DNA of 64,000 bases from JAKANT01 sp035502095. GTDB taxonomy: Bacteria; Pseudomonadota; Gammaproteobacteria; Burkholderiales; Burkholderiaceae_F. Within the stretch, counting starts at the first letter, position 1; each line of letters opens with the position of its first letter. A program made the translations under genes and the position numbers. Where the stretch lies: contig DATJUX010000024.1 of NCBI GenBank assembly GCA_035502095.1, positions 1 to 64,000 on the forward strand, in the 5' to 3' direction. The notes beneath the pieces are model-generated. The model did not search any database. It had not been told where the DNA came from and saw only the letters and a program-made list of their open reading frames with translations. Of the stretch, positions 38,395 to 48,249 are shown in pieces.

Positions 38395-39390
38395 ATGCCC
38401 GTGCCTGCCCATGTTCCGCTCGTCGTCACCACACGCGGCGGCCTCGTCGAATGCGTCCATCACGGCTCGATCGCGGTTGTCGACACGCACGGAAAGCTGA
38501 TCGCGGGCGCCGGCGATCCGACCGCGCTGAATTTCACCCGGTCCGCGCTCAAGCCGTTGCAGGCGCTGCCGTTCGTCGAGGCAGGCGGCATGAGCCGTTT
38601 CGGCTTTACCTCGCAGGAACTCGCGCTGATGTGCGCCAGCCACGGGGGCGAGCAGGTGCACGTGAACATCGCGGCGCGCATGCTCGAGCGCATCGGTGCG
38701 CGTGAATCGGACCTACAGTGCGGCTGCCATCCGCCTTCCTATTTCACGGCCACCGACACCGTTCCGACGCCGGGCGTGCGCTGGACCCAGCTCCATCACA
38801 ACTGCTCGGGCAAGCACAGCGGATTCCTTGCCTACTGCAGGATGTTCGGCCATCCGCTCAAGAACTATCTCGACCCGGACGGCCCGCTGCAGACCCGCAT
38901 CCGCAACGTCGTGCAGGGATTCGCCGGTCCCGATCCGGTCGGCACCGGCATCGATGGTTGCAGCGCGCCGAACTTCGCGATGCCCTTGCACCGGCTCGCG
39001 CAGGCCTTCGGCCGCATCGCCGTCGGGGAGACCTCCGAGCTGGCCTCGATCGCGTTCGCCATGACGCGGCATCCGGACCTCGTTTCGGGTACCGCGCGGA
39101 CCGACCTGGCACTCATGCAAACCGGCAAGGGCGACTGGGTCAGCAAGATCGGCGCCGAGGGCGTGCAGGCGCTGGGGGTCAGGTCGAAAGGCATCGGCAT
39201 CGCGATCCGGATCGCCGATGGCAGCAAGCGGGCACTTCAGGTCGCGACGGTCAACGTGTTGCAACAACTCGGTCTGCTCGGCGACCCCAAGTCGTCGCCG
39301 CTGGCGCGGCACCTGCGCCCGACGCTGCGCAACTACCGCGGCACCGAGGTGGGGACCGTCGAGGCCGTCTTCGACGTGGGACGCCACTAG
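38395..39390 (+). CDS. Asparaginase (thermolabile/Rhizobium type II family)
   Basis: Encodes 331 residues of the family represented by Rhizobium etli AnsA, unrelated to E. coli AnsB. Marks: VECVHHGSIAVVD, FTRSALKPLQALPFVE (Ser/Lys of the active centre), CASHGGEQVHV, HHNCSGKHSGFLAYC with the Cys and Lys conserved in this family, and GTGIDGCSAPNFAMPL. It hydrolyses asparagine to aspartate and ammonia, probably in the cytoplasm since there is no signal peptide. It has no operon partner in the same direction. Confidence 0.88.
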   Translation: MPVPAHVPLVVTTRGGLVECVHHGSIAVVDTHGKLIAGAGDPTALNFTRSALKPLQALPFVEAGGMSRFGFTSQELALMCASHGGEQVHVNIAARMLERIGARESDLQCGCHPPSYFTATDTVPTPGVRWTQLHHNCSGKHSGFLAYCRMFGHPLKNYLDPDGPLQTRIRNVVQGFAGPDPVGTGIDGCSAPNFAMPLHRLAQAFGRIAVGETSELASIAFAMTRHPDLVSGTARTDLALMQTGKGDWVSKIGAEGVQALGVRSKGIGIAIRIADGSKRALQVATVNVLQQLGLLGDPKSSPLARHLRPTLRNYRGTEVGTVEAVFDVGRH

Positions 39391-39598
39391 GCAACGGTGC
39401 AAGGGAGGCGGCGGCAACGACAGCGAAAAATCGCACGTTGCGCAACCGCGCCTCCGGTGACCCACGGCGGTGTCCCCTCGACGCGCCGGTCTTCTCCCGC
39501 ATCGCCCGCTGCTCGTAGTACGGTATCGCCTTTCGCAAGGTAACACCGCCGCCGCCAGGGCATCGGCGCGAGCCGGACCGCCACTTCCAGGAACCCTG

Positions 39599-40819
39599 AT
39601 GTCCCGTCTCCACCGACTTTTCGCGCATGCCGCGGTCGCATTCGCTGCCTCGGGCGGCCTCGCGGGCTGCAGCCCATCGCCCGCGCCGGCGGCCACCGCG
39701 CCGCCGGCGCCGCAGGTCACCGTGCTCACGATCCAGCCGCGGCTCGTCACATTGACCTCCGAGCTTCCGGGCCGCACCTCGCCGACCCTCATCGCGGAGG
39801 TGCGGCCGCAGGTGACGGGGCTGGTGAAGTCGCGCAACTTCCAGGAGGGAGCGGAAGTCACTGCCGGCATGGTGCTGTACCAGCTCGATCCCGCAACCTA
39901 CGAGGCGGCCCTGGAAAGCGCGAGGGCGGCCAAGGCAAGAGCGGAAGCGGTGCAGACCTCGGCGCGCATCAAGGCCAAGCGCATGCAGGAGCTGGTGGAG
40001 ATCAAGTTCGTCAGCCAGCAGGACTACGACGACGCGGCGGCGCAGCTGCAACAGGCCGATGCCGATGTGGCGGCGGCCACCGCCGCGGTCGATTCGGCCC
40101 GCATCAATCTCGGCTACACCAAGGTCACGGCGCCCATCTCGGGGCGCATCGGCAAATCGGCGGTGACGCCGGGCGCGCTGGTGACGGCCAACCAGGCGGG
40201 CGCGCTCGCGGTGATCCAGCGCATCAACCCGATCTACGTCGACGTCACGCAATCCAGCGCCGACCTGCTGCGCCTCAAGCGCGCCTTCGCCCGCGGCGAG
40301 CTCAAGCGGGCACCGAACAATGCAGCTCGCGTCGCGCTGCTGCTCGAGGACGGCACGCCGTACGACCAGGAAGGCTCGCTGCAGTTTTCCGACCTGACCG
40401 TCGACCAGACCACCGGCGCGATCACGCTGCGCGCGCTGTTTCCGAACGCGCGCGGCGAACTGCTGCCCGGCATGTACGTGCGCGCGGTGATCGAGGTAGG
40501 GGTGCGCGAGGGCGCGATCGTCGTGCCGCAGCAGGCCGTCGCGCGCGACAACAAGGGTGATCCCATCGCGATGGTGGTCGGCGCCGACAGCAAGGTCGAA
40601 CTGCGCAAGCTGCAGACCGCACGCACGCTCGGCAGCGAATGGCTGATCGACACCGGGCTGCGGGCGGGGGACCGTGTCGTCATCGAAGGCCTGCAGCGCG
40701 CTCGCCCGGGCACCGTCGTGCAGGCGGTGGAGGCCCAGCCCGGAGCGCCTGCCGTGCCCGTGGCGCCGCCGCCGGCTGCCAAGGAGACCGACCCGAACGC
40801 CAAGGGATCGAAGTCCTGA
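39599..40819 (+). CDS. RND efflux periplasmic adaptor (AcrA/MexA type)
   Basis: Encodes 406 residues. The ATG at 39599 is followed by a lipoprotein signal ending GLAGC. The membrane-fusion layout is complete: lipoyl/barrel-sandwich (EVRPQVTGLVKSRNFQEGAEV), a helical hairpin (about residues 95-165), the second lipoyl half (APISGRIGKSAVTPGALVTA), and the beta-barrel and membrane-proximal domains. The C-terminus is Pro/Ala/Lys-rich. It bridges the pump to an outer-membrane channel. The pump gene begins 60 bp downstream. No TetR-type regulator is adjacent. Confidence 0.94.
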   Translation: MSRLHRLFAHAAVAFAASGGLAGCSPSPAPAATAPPAPQVTVLTIQPRLVTLTSELPGRTSPTLIAEVRPQVTGLVKSRNFQEGAEVTAGMVLYQLDPATYEAALESARAAKARAEAVQTSARIKAKRMQELVEIKFVSQQDYDDAAAQLQQADADVAAATAAVDSARINLGYTKVTAPISGRIGKSAVTPGALVTANQAGALAVIQRINPIYVDVTQSSADLLRLKRAFARGELKRAPNNAARVALLLEDGTPYDQEGSLQFSDLTVDQTTGAITLRALFPNARGELLPGMYVRAVIEVGVREGAIVVPQQAVARDNKGDPIAMVVGADSKVELRKLQTARTLGSEWLIDTGLRAGDRVVIEGLQRARPGTVVQAVEAQPGAPAVPVAPPPAAKETDPNAKGSKS

Positions 40820-40879
40820 GCGCGATCCCCGACCCTGCCCGCGCCGGCAGGCGCCAGGAACGAACGAGTAGGAACGCAC

Positions 40880-43800
40880 ATGGTTCGCTTCTTCATTGAC
40901 CGGCCCATCTTCGCGTGGGTCATCGCGCTCGTGATCATGCTCGCCGGCGCCATGTCGATCCTGCGGCTGCCCGTCGCGCAGTACCCGAGCATCGCGCCGC
41001 CCACCATCACCATCACCGCCACCTACCCGGGCGCGTCCGCGAAGACGCTCGAGGACACCGTCACCCAGATCATCGAGCAGCGCATGACGGGCCTGGACGG
41101 CCTGCGTTACATCACCTCGGCCAGCGACAGCGCGGGGTCGGCCACGGTCACGCTGACCTTCAATTCCGAGGTCAACCCCGACATCGCGCAGGTCCAGGTC
41201 CAGAACAAGCTCAAGCTCGCCGAAGTGCTGCTGCCGCAGGACGTGCAGCAGCAGGGCGTGACCGTGACCAAGTCGGTGCGCAACTTCATCCTGGTGGTCG
41301 GCTTCTATTCGGAAGACGGTTCGATGAACCGCACCGACATCGCCGACTACGTGGCCGCCAATCTGCAGGACCCGTTGAGCCGCGTCCAGGGCGTCGGCGA
41401 GTTGACGTTGTTCGGCACCCAGTACGCGATGCGCATCTGGCTCGATCCGAACAAGATGCTCAGCTACAAGCTCACCACCGACGACGTGGCCAGGGCGATC
41501 CGCGCGCAGAACGCACAAATTGCGGCCGGGCAGCTCGGCGGACTGCCTGCCGTGCGCGGCCAGCAGCTGAACGCGACCATCAACGGGCAGAGCCGCCTGC
41601 AGCGGCCGGAGCAGTTCGAGCAGATCGTGCTGCGCACGGCGGAAAGCGGAGCCGCGATCAGGCTGCGCGACGTCGCGCGCGTCGAGGTGGGCGGCGAGAA
41701 CTACAGCACCGTGTCGTTCTACAACGGCCGCCCTTCCTCGGGCCTCGCGGTGCGCCTGGCGAGCGGCGCGAACGCGCTCGACACGGCCGACGCGGTCAAG
41801 GCCAAGGTCGATGAACTCTCGCAGTTTTTCCCGCCTGGGTTGAAGGCGGTGGTGCCGTACGACACCACGCCGTTCATCCGCCTGTCGATCCACGAGGTGG
41901 TCAAGACTCTGCTCGAGGCGTTCGTGCTGGTCTTCCTCGTGATGTACCTGTTCCTGCAGAACTTCCGCGCCACCCTGATCCCGGCCATCGCCGTGCCGGT
42001 GGTGCTGCTCGGCACCTTCGGCGTGATGGCGGCGTTCGGCTTCTCGATCAACGTGCTGACGATGTTCGGCCTCGTGCTGGCGATCGGCCTGCTGGTAGAC
42101 GACGCGATCGTGGTGGTCGAGAACGTCGAGCGCGTGATGCACGAGGAAGGCCTGTCGCCGAAGGAGGCGACCCGGAAGTCGATGGGCCAGATCACCGGCG
42201 CCCTGGTCGGCATCGCGCTGGTGCTGTCCTCGGTGTTCATTCCAATGGCCTTCTTCGGCGGCTCGACCGGCGTCATCTACCGCCAGTTCTCGCTCACGCT
42301 CGCGGCATCGATGCTGCTCTCGGTCGTGGTCGCGCTGATCCTGTCGCCGGCGCTGTGCGCCTCGCTGCTCAAGCCCGCCGCCGCGCATACGAAAACGACC
42401 GGATTCTTCGGCGCCTTCAACCGCGTCTTCGAGCGCAGCAGCGGGGCGTACCGGGGCCTGGTCGCGCGCATGTTCCAGCACACCGGCCGCTGGCTGATCG
42501 CGTTCGCGGTGATGGTGGGGCTCGCGGTGCTGCTGGCGATCCGCCTGCCCACCTCGTTCCTGCCCGACGAAGACCAGGGCATCCTCTTCGTGCAGGCGCT
42601 GTTGCCCGCCGGCGCGACGCAGGAGCGCACGCTCAGGGTGCTGCGCGAGATCGAGCGCCACTTCCTGGAGGATGAAAAGGAGGCGGTGCAGGCGCTCTTC
42701 ACCGTGGCCGGGTTCTCGTTCGCCGGCAGTGGGCAGAACGCGGGGCTCGGTTTCATCCGCCTGCGCGACTACAAGGATCGACCGGGCGCGCAGAACAGTT
42801 CGCGCGCCGTTGCCGCGCGCGCGATGGCATCGTTCTCGAAGATCCGCGACGCGGTCGTGTTCGCGTTCGCGCCGCCCGCGGTGCTCGAGCTCGGCGTCGC
42901 CAACGGCTTCGACCTGTTCCTGCAGGACCGCGGCGCCCTTGGCCACGATGCGCTGCTGGCCGCGCGCAACCAGCTGCTCGGCCTCGCGGCCAAGGAGCCA
43001 TCGCTGATCGCGGTGCGGCCGAACGGCCAGGACGACACGCCGCAGTTCAACCTCGACGTCGACACGCTGCGCGCCGGCGCGCTCGGGCTCTCGGTCGACA
43101 ACATCAACGCCACGCTCTCGGCGGCGTGGGGCAGCCTGTACGTCAACGACTTCATCGACAAGGGACGGGTGAAGAAGGTCTACCTGCAGGCCGATGCCCC
43201 GTACCGCATGGTCCCCGAGGACCTGAACAAGTGGTACGTGCGCAATTCGGATGGCGAGATGGTTCCCTTTTCCATGTTCGCCACTGGTCAATGGAAGTTC
43301 GGTTCGCCGCGCCTCGAGCGCTTTAATGGCACGCCGTCGGTGGAGATCCAGGGCTCCTCCGCGCCGGGCTACAGCTCGGGCCAGGCAATGGCGACCATGG
43401 AGAGGCTCGCCAGCCAGTTGTCCGGCAACTTCGGCGTGGCCTGGACCGGACTCTCGTTCGAGGAGCGCCTGTCCGGCGCGCAGGCGCCGCTGCTGTACGC
43501 ACTGTCGGTGCTGGTCGTGTTCCTCTGCCTTGCCGCCCTCTATGAAAGCTGGTCGGTGCCGCTCGCGGTCATGCTGGTGGTCCCGCTCGGCGTGCTCGGC
43601 GCGCTGGCCGCGGCCTGGACGCGCGGATTGTCGAACGACGTCTACTTCCAGGTCGGTTTGCTCACCACGATCGGGCTGTCGGCGAAAAACGCGATCCTGA
43701 TCATCCAGTTCGCCCTCGGGCAGATGGCGCACGGCGTCGACCTGGTGCCGGCGACCCTCGAAGGCGTGCGGCTGCGGTTGCGGCCGATCCTGATGACGTC

Positions 43801-44029
43801 GCTCGCGTTCGGTTGCGGCGTGATTCCGCTCGCGATCGCGACCGGCGCGGGGTCCGGCAGCCAGAATGCGATCGGCACCGGCGTGCTGGGCGGCATGATC
43901 GCCGCCACCGTGCTCGGCCTGCTGTTCGTGCCGCTGTTCTTCGTCGTGGTCAAGCGCATCTTCAAGGACAAGCCTGCAACGGTCGAGCCAGGCACCCTGC
44001 GCGGGCCGACGGGGCAGGCGGCGGAATGA
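40880..44029 (+). CDS. RND multidrug efflux pump (AcrB/MexB, HAE1 family)
   Basis: Encodes 1049 residues, exactly AcrB size. It opens MVRFFIDRPIFAWVIALVIM. The proton-relay Asp pair lies in GLLVDDAIVVVENVERVM, and the conserved GLSAKNAILIIQFA with its Lys is in the second half. Two large periplasmic loops carry the porter and docking domains. It pumps hydrophobic compounds out with the upstream adaptor. No outer-membrane channel gene follows; instead a lipoprotein hydrolase overlaps its stop by 4 bp. Confidence 0.96.
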   Translation: MVRFFIDRPIFAWVIALVIMLAGAMSILRLPVAQYPSIAPPTITITATYPGASAKTLEDTVTQIIEQRMTGLDGLRYITSASDSAGSATVTLTFNSEVNPDIAQVQVQNKLKLAEVLLPQDVQQQGVTVTKSVRNFILVVGFYSEDGSMNRTDIADYVAANLQDPLSRVQGVGELTLFGTQYAMRIWLDPNKMLSYKLTTDDVARAIRAQNAQIAAGQLGGLPAVRGQQLNATINGQSRLQRPEQFEQIVLRTAESGAAIRLRDVARVEVGGENYSTVSFYNGRPSSGLAVRLASGANALDTADAVKAKVDELSQFFPPGLKAVVPYDTTPFIRLSIHEVVKTLLEAFVLVFLVMYLFLQNFRATLIPAIAVPVVLLGTFGVMAAFGFSINVLTMFGLVLAIGLLVDDAIVVVENVERVMHEEGLSPKEATRKSMGQITGALVGIALVLSSVFIPMAFFGGSTGVIYRQFSLTLAASMLLSVVVALILSPALCASLLKPAAAHTKTTGFFGAFNRVFERSSGAYRGLVARMFQHTGRWLIAFAVMVGLAVLLAIRLPTSFLPDEDQGILFVQALLPAGATQERTLRVLREIERHFLEDEKEAVQALFTVAGFSFAGSGQNAGLGFIRLRDYKDRPGAQNSSRAVAARAMASFSKIRDAVVFAFAPPAVLELGVANGFDLFLQDRGALGHDALLAARNQLLGLAAKEPSLIAVRPNGQDDTPQFNLDVDTLRAGALGLSVDNINATLSAAWGSLYVNDFIDKGRVKKVYLQADAPYRMVPEDLNKWYVRNSDGEMVPFSMFATGQWKFGSPRLERFNGTPSVEIQGSSAPGYSSGQAMATMERLASQLSGNFGVAWTGLSFEERLSGAQAPLLYALSVLVVFLCLAALYESWSVPLAVMLVVPLGVLGALAAAWTRGLSNDVYFQVGLLTTIGLSAKNAILIIQFALGQMAHGVDLVPATLEGVRLRLRPILMTSLAFGCGVIPLAIATGAGSGSQNAIGTGVLGGMIAATVLGLLFVPLFFVVVKRIFKDKPATVEPGTLRGPTGQAAE

Positions 44030-44808
44030 CGCTGCCCCTTCCCTCGGGTACAGAGGGAATCCGCAAAGGCATCGCGGCACTGGCGCTGCTCCTGACCCTG
44101 GGCGGCTGCTACTGGCGCCGCGCGCACGATCCGATGCCCTTCGTCGCCTACGGCGATCTCGGCCCGGAGAGCGCGCGCGGCGCGATCGTCCTGTTGCCGG
44201 GTTTCGCCGACATTCCGGAGGACTTCGAACGCCGGGGCTTCGTGTCGATCCTGCACCGGCGCGCGCCCGGCTACGACGTGATCGCAGCCGACGCCCACTT
44301 CGGCTATTACAACAACGCCACCCTGCTCGACCAGTTGCACGCGAACGTCATCGGGCCGCTGGTCGCGCGCGGCTACCGCGAACTCTGGATCGTCGGCGTC
44401 TCGATGGGCGGCCACGGCGCGGTCGCGTACGCGCGCTCGTACCCCGAGCGCATCAAGGGGCTGCTGCTGTTTGCCCCGTACCTCGGACCCGGCGACGTGA
44501 TCCAGGAAGTGACGCGGGCGGGCGGGCTCTGTCGCTACAACGCGCCGAACCCGCTGCCGCAGAATCGCTACGGCTTCGCCCAGGCGAATTTCGCCTGGCT
44601 CAAGGAGGAGCTGTGCGGCAACCCGGCCGATGTTTCGGTGTGGGTCGGCGTCGGCGAGCGCGACCAGGCATCGCGCGAGCTGCTGCATGCAGCGCTGGCG
44701 CCGGATCATTACCTGGTGGAACCCGGCGGCCACGATTGGAGTGCGTGGACGCCCGCCCTCGAGCAGATCGCGAGCCGCGCCTTCGCCGCTGCAGCTTCCG
44801 TCCATTAG
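44026..44808 (+). CDS. Lipoprotein alpha/beta-hydrolase coupled to the RND pump
   Basis: Encodes 260 residues; its ATG overlaps the pump stop (ATGA). A lipoprotein signal (LLLTLGGC) is followed by an alpha/beta-hydrolase fold: IVLLPGFADIPEDF, the nucleophile elbow GVSMGGHGA, and a terminal GGHDWSAW with the catalytic His. Two Cys pairs may form disulfides (GGLCRYN, EELCGN). It is probably an outer- or inner-membrane-anchored esterase of unknown substrate. Tight coupling suggests it acts with the efflux system, but this is inference. Confidence 0.8.
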   Translation: MTLPLPSGTEGIRKGIAALALLLTLGGCYWRRAHDPMPFVAYGDLGPESARGAIVLLPGFADIPEDFERRGFVSILHRRAPGYDVIAADAHFGYYNNATLLDQLHANVIGPLVARGYRELWIVGVSMGGHGAVAYARSYPERIKGLLLFAPYLGPGDVIQEVTRAGGLCRYNAPNPLPQNRYGFAQANFAWLKEELCGNPADVSVWVGVGERDQASRELLHAALAPDHYLVEPGGHDWSAWTPALEQIASRAFAAAASVH

Positions 44809-44907
44809 CCTCGCCGCGTCTCCTTCGCGTGAAGGATGCGCGGCACGCGCGGCACGCCCAGGCTAGCGCCTGCCGCGAAGGTGTCGGCCGCGGGTCTGGA
44901 GGATCGG

Positions 44908-45264
44908 GTGGGCAAGTCGAAGTGGACTGTCCTGGGTCGTTTCGTCGTGCTGGCCGGCGCCGCGCTTTGCGCGGCGAGCGCGGCGCGCGCCGAATACCGC
45001 TGCGATCCGCCGCCGCGCGAGATCGATCGGGTTGCCTGCCTGAAAGCGGCGGAAGGTCCCGAGGCCTTGCGCGAGTACATCCGGAAAATGCGCGACGTCG
45101 AAACCCTGTACTTCTACGACTACGTCAACGAAGAGCGCCTAGTCGCGTGGCGCAAGATGGAGCGCAGAGTCGAACCGCCGGTGCTGGAGCGGCAGGCGCG
45201 GCAGTCGGCGGCAAAAGGCTTTGGCATATCCAAGGTCGAGATTCCTCGCGTTCGCTCGGGATGA
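44908..45264 (+). CDS. Secreted hypothetical protein whose C-terminus lies in a repeat
   Basis: Encodes 118 residues from a GTG with GGAGG 8 nt upstream. A signal peptide (FVVLAGAALCAASAARA) is followed by EYRCDPPPREIDRVACLKAA and a charged helix. I do not recognise the family. The last ten codons (VEIPRVRSG) and the stop are translated from the dispersed half-repeat at 45238-45265, so the original C-terminus may have been replaced. The two Cys could pair. Confidence 0.55.
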   Translation: MGKSKWTVLGRFVVLAGAALCAASAARAEYRCDPPPREIDRVACLKAAEGPEALREYIRKMRDVETLYFYDYVNEERLVAWRKMERRVEPPVLERQARQSAAKGFGISKVEIPRVRSG

Positions 45265-45265
45265 C
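45238..45265. repeat. Half copy of a dispersed intergenic element
   Basis: GAGATTCCTCGCGTTCGCTC then GGGATGAC closely matches one arm of the element at 35013-35088. It overlaps the end of the preceding small gene and supplies its stop codon. Confidence 0.6.
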
Positions 45266-45391
45266 ACGTTCCGCGCGACGCCTCCGTGTCGCAGGGTCGC
45301 GCGGCAATCCCTTTGGCGGGGATGCAAGCGAAAATTCGATTGTTCCCGCGGCTTCACCCTCCTATCGTTTCCCGTTTTGCAAGAGTCGACG

Positions 45392-48121
45392 ATGGCGCGG
45401 ATCGATGGTGCACGCTGGGCGATCCTGAGTCCCCTGCTCGACGAGCTGCTCGACGCCGATGACGAGCACCGGCGCGAGCGGCTAGCCGGGATCCGGCGCG
45501 ACAACGCCGCGCTCGCCGACGAACTCGAAGCGCTCCTCGCGCGGGAGGCCGCGGCCGACCGCGACCCGTTCCTCGACGACGCGCCTTTCGCACAACTCAA
45601 CGAGCCGGGCGACCTCGTGGGCAGCTACACGCTCGAGCGCGAGATCGGCCAGGGCGGCATGGCCTTCGTGTGGCTCGCCCGTCGCAGCGACGGCCGCTTC
45701 GAGGGCAAGGCGGCGATCAAATTCCTCGACTCGGCCCGCTTCACCCGCGGCGGCGCCGAGCGCTTCCAGCGCGAGGGCAGCCTGCTCGCGCGCCTCGCGC
45801 ACCCGAACATCGCACGGCTGATCGACGCGGGGGTGACCGAGCGCGGCCAGCCGTATCTCGTGCTCGAGTACGTCGAAGGCGACCCGATCGATCGCTGGTG
45901 CGACCGCCACGGCCTGGACAGCACCGCGCGCGTGCGCCTTTTCCTCGATGTGCTGGCCGCGGTCGCACATGCGCACGGCAAGCTGATCCTGCACCGCGAC
46001 CTGAAACCCTCCAACATCCTGGTCACGGCCGACGGCGGGGTGAAGCTGCTGGACTTCGGCATCGCCAAGCTGCTCGACGACCAGCAGCAGCCGGTGGCCG
46101 CGACCGAGTTGACGCAGCTTGCCGGACGGGTGTTCACGCCCGACTTCGCCGCGCCCGAGCAGGTCCAGGCGGGCGAAGTGACCATGGCCACCGACGTCTA
46201 CGCGCTCGGCGTCCTGCTGTACCTGCTGTTGTCCGGCGCGCATCCGACCACGGTCGCCACCCAGACGCCGGTCGAGCGGTTGCGCGCGATCGTCGAGACC
46301 GAACCGGCGCGCCTCAGCGACGTCATCCTGCGCACCACGCGGGCCGCCGCCGCGCAACAAGCCGGCAAGCCGGAACGGCGCGCCCGCGTGCTGCGCGGCG
46401 ATCTCGACAACATCGTCGCCAAGGCGCTGAAGAAGGCACCCGCCGAGCGGTACCGCACGGTCGACGCGTTCGCGGACGACCTCCGGCGCTACCTCAACCA
46501 CGAACCGGTCAGCGCGCGCGGCGACTCGCTCGCGTATCGACTAGCGCGCTTCACGCGCCGCCACCGTCTCGCAGTCGGCGCCGCGGCCGCCGTCGTGCTC
46601 ACGCTCGTGGCCGGCGTGGCGGCGACGACATGGCAGGCGATCGAAGCGCGCCGCCAGCGCGCCGAGGCGATCGCGCAGCGCGACCGCGCACAGGTGCTCC
46701 TGTCGCGCAACGAAGCGATCTTCGATTTCTTCGATCTCATGCTCACCGAAGGCGTCACGTCGGAGCAGGCCGAGGCGATCCAGAAGATGCTCGAGCGCGG
46801 CACCGGCCTGATCGACATCGCATCGGCGGGCCAGCCCGAACGGCAGGCGGAAATCCTGCGCGTGCTCGCCACCTACTACATCGACCTCGACAATGCACAG
46901 AAGGCCGCCGCCCTGCTCGACCGCGCGCGCCGGCTCGTACCCGAAGACGGCGATCGTTCGCTGAGCGCTCAGCTTGCCTGTGCGCACGCCAGCGCGATGG
47001 CGTTGCTGGGGCAGCGGCAGCAGGCGATCGACCTGCTCGACAAATGGGGCAGCGACACCTCGATCGACCCGAACGTCGGCGCGTATTGCCTGCAGACGCG
47101 CGCGATCGTCGCGCAGAACGACGTCGACGCGAAGCAGGTCATGCACTTCGTCGAGCTCGCCCTGCAGCGGGTCAGGCAGGCGCCGGTCCCTTCGCCCAGG
47201 CTCGAAGCGAGCCTGCTGGGTGACATGGGCTTCGCCCTGCATCTGGCCGGCGACAACGGCGCAGCGGACCAGCACTACCAGGAAGCGCTCGATCGACTGA
47301 CCCGGCTCGGGCAGCGCGAGAGCAAGGAAGCGCGGCGGCTGATGGCGGACTGGGGCGTCGTCTCCTTCGGCAGCGGCGACTTCAAGCGCGGGGTCGCGCT
47401 GCTCGAAGAATTGCTGCGCACGATCGAGCGCCTGAACGGCGCCGCGCCGATCCCGGCCGGGCTGATCGGCAACTATGCGTTCGGCCTGGAAGTCCTCGCG
47501 CGCAACCAGGAAGCGCTGCAGGCCTACGACCAGACCTATGCCTCGGCCGAGGCCACCGGATTCCTCGCCGCGCAGGCCTACGCCCTGATCGGCAAGGCGA
47601 GCGTCTACACGCGCCTGGAAGACTATGCGCAGGCCGAGCGCGACCTGCGCCGGGCGGCAGCCCTGATGGGCTCGCAGGTGCCGGAGGCCCATGCGTCGCA
47701 GATCCGCCTGCGCATGACGCAGGCGCGCATCGACCACGCGCAGGGACGGGACGATGCAGCCAGCCGCACCTTCACCCGCGTGATCGAACTGCTCGAAGCA
47801 CGCGGGGCGGCGACGCCCGCGGTGGCAAGCGCTTATCGCTTGCGTGCCGAGATCGAGGCGAAGCAGGGCCGCCAAGACGCCGCCCTGGCCGACGCCAGGA
47901 AAGCGTTGCAGGTGGCCGAGGGCATGCAGGGCGGAAAGCCGTATTCCGACGACACCGGGCTTGCCTACCTCAGCCTCGGGCGGGTACTGCAAGCCGCGGG
48001 CGACCGCGACGGCGCACGCAAGGCGCTGCAGTCGGCCGCGGACCATCTCGCCAACAGCGTCGGCGATCGGCATCCCGACACCCGCACCGCGCAGCAGTTG
48101 CTGGCCCAGCTCGGCGCATAG
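45392..48121 (+). CDS. Membrane Ser/Thr protein kinase with TPR sensor region (module 1)
   Basis: Encodes 909 residues. After an 85-residue N-terminal region it has a Hanks-type kinase: glycine loop IGQGGMAFVW, Lys110 in AAIKFLD, HRDLKPSN with Asp203, and DFG with Asp221. A single membrane helix lies near residues 391-415 (VGAAAAVVLTLVAGVAA). About 480 residues of tetratricopeptide-like helical repeats follow, probably outside the cytoplasm. The ATG has no strong ribosome-binding site. An ECF sigma gene follows 128 bp downstream in the same direction. Signal and targets are unknown. Confidence 0.9.
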   Translation: MARIDGARWAILSPLLDELLDADDEHRRERLAGIRRDNAALADELEALLAREAAADRDPFLDDAPFAQLNEPGDLVGSYTLEREIGQGGMAFVWLARRSDGRFEGKAAIKFLDSARFTRGGAERFQREGSLLARLAHPNIARLIDAGVTERGQPYLVLEYVEGDPIDRWCDRHGLDSTARVRLFLDVLAAVAHAHGKLILHRDLKPSNILVTADGGVKLLDFGIAKLLDDQQQPVAATELTQLAGRVFTPDFAAPEQVQAGEVTMATDVYALGVLLYLLLSGAHPTTVATQTPVERLRAIVETEPARLSDVILRTTRAAAAQQAGKPERRARVLRGDLDNIVAKALKKAPAERYRTVDAFADDLRRYLNHEPVSARGDSLAYRLARFTRRHRLAVGAAAAVVLTLVAGVAATTWQAIEARRQRAEAIAQRDRAQVLLSRNEAIFDFFDLMLTEGVTSEQAEAIQKMLERGTGLIDIASAGQPERQAEILRVLATYYIDLDNAQKAAALLDRARRLVPEDGDRSLSAQLACAHASAMALLGQRQQAIDLLDKWGSDTSIDPNVGAYCLQTRAIVAQNDVDAKQVMHFVELALQRVRQAPVPSPRLEASLLGDMGFALHLAGDNGAADQHYQEALDRLTRLGQRESKEARRLMADWGVVSFGSGDFKRGVALLEELLRTIERLNGAAPIPAGLIGNYAFGLEVLARNQEALQAYDQTYASAEATGFLAAQAYALIGKASVYTRLEDYAQAERDLRRAAALMGSQVPEAHASQIRLRMTQARIDHAQGRDDAASRTFTRVIELLEARGAATPAVASAYRLRAEIEAKQGRQDAALADARKALQVAEGMQGGKPYSDDTGLAYLSLGRVLQAAGDRDGARKALQSAADHLANSVGDRHPDTRTAQQLLAQLGA

Positions 48122-48249
48122 ACCTCTCCCCGCTATCCCTCCCCCCGGCCCGCTCGCAGGGGACGGCTGGGGTGGGGCGCCAGCCTGAGAAACGCTGGAG
48201 AAAACCTGCCGCACCACAATATTCGCGGTCCTCATCCGTCAATCCTTGC

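Noticed and set aside
39251..44080. A 1609-residue open frame on the minus strand opposite the RND genes
   Set aside because: It is a GC-rich antisense shadow: rich in Arg, His, Gln and Asp with no domain pattern, exactly opposite strongly conserved adaptor and pump genes.
48122..48190. C- and G-rich tract after kinase 1, considered a third copy of the short palindrome or a terminator
   Set aside because: The arms do not match the other two copies and no T tract follows; similarity is only in base composition.
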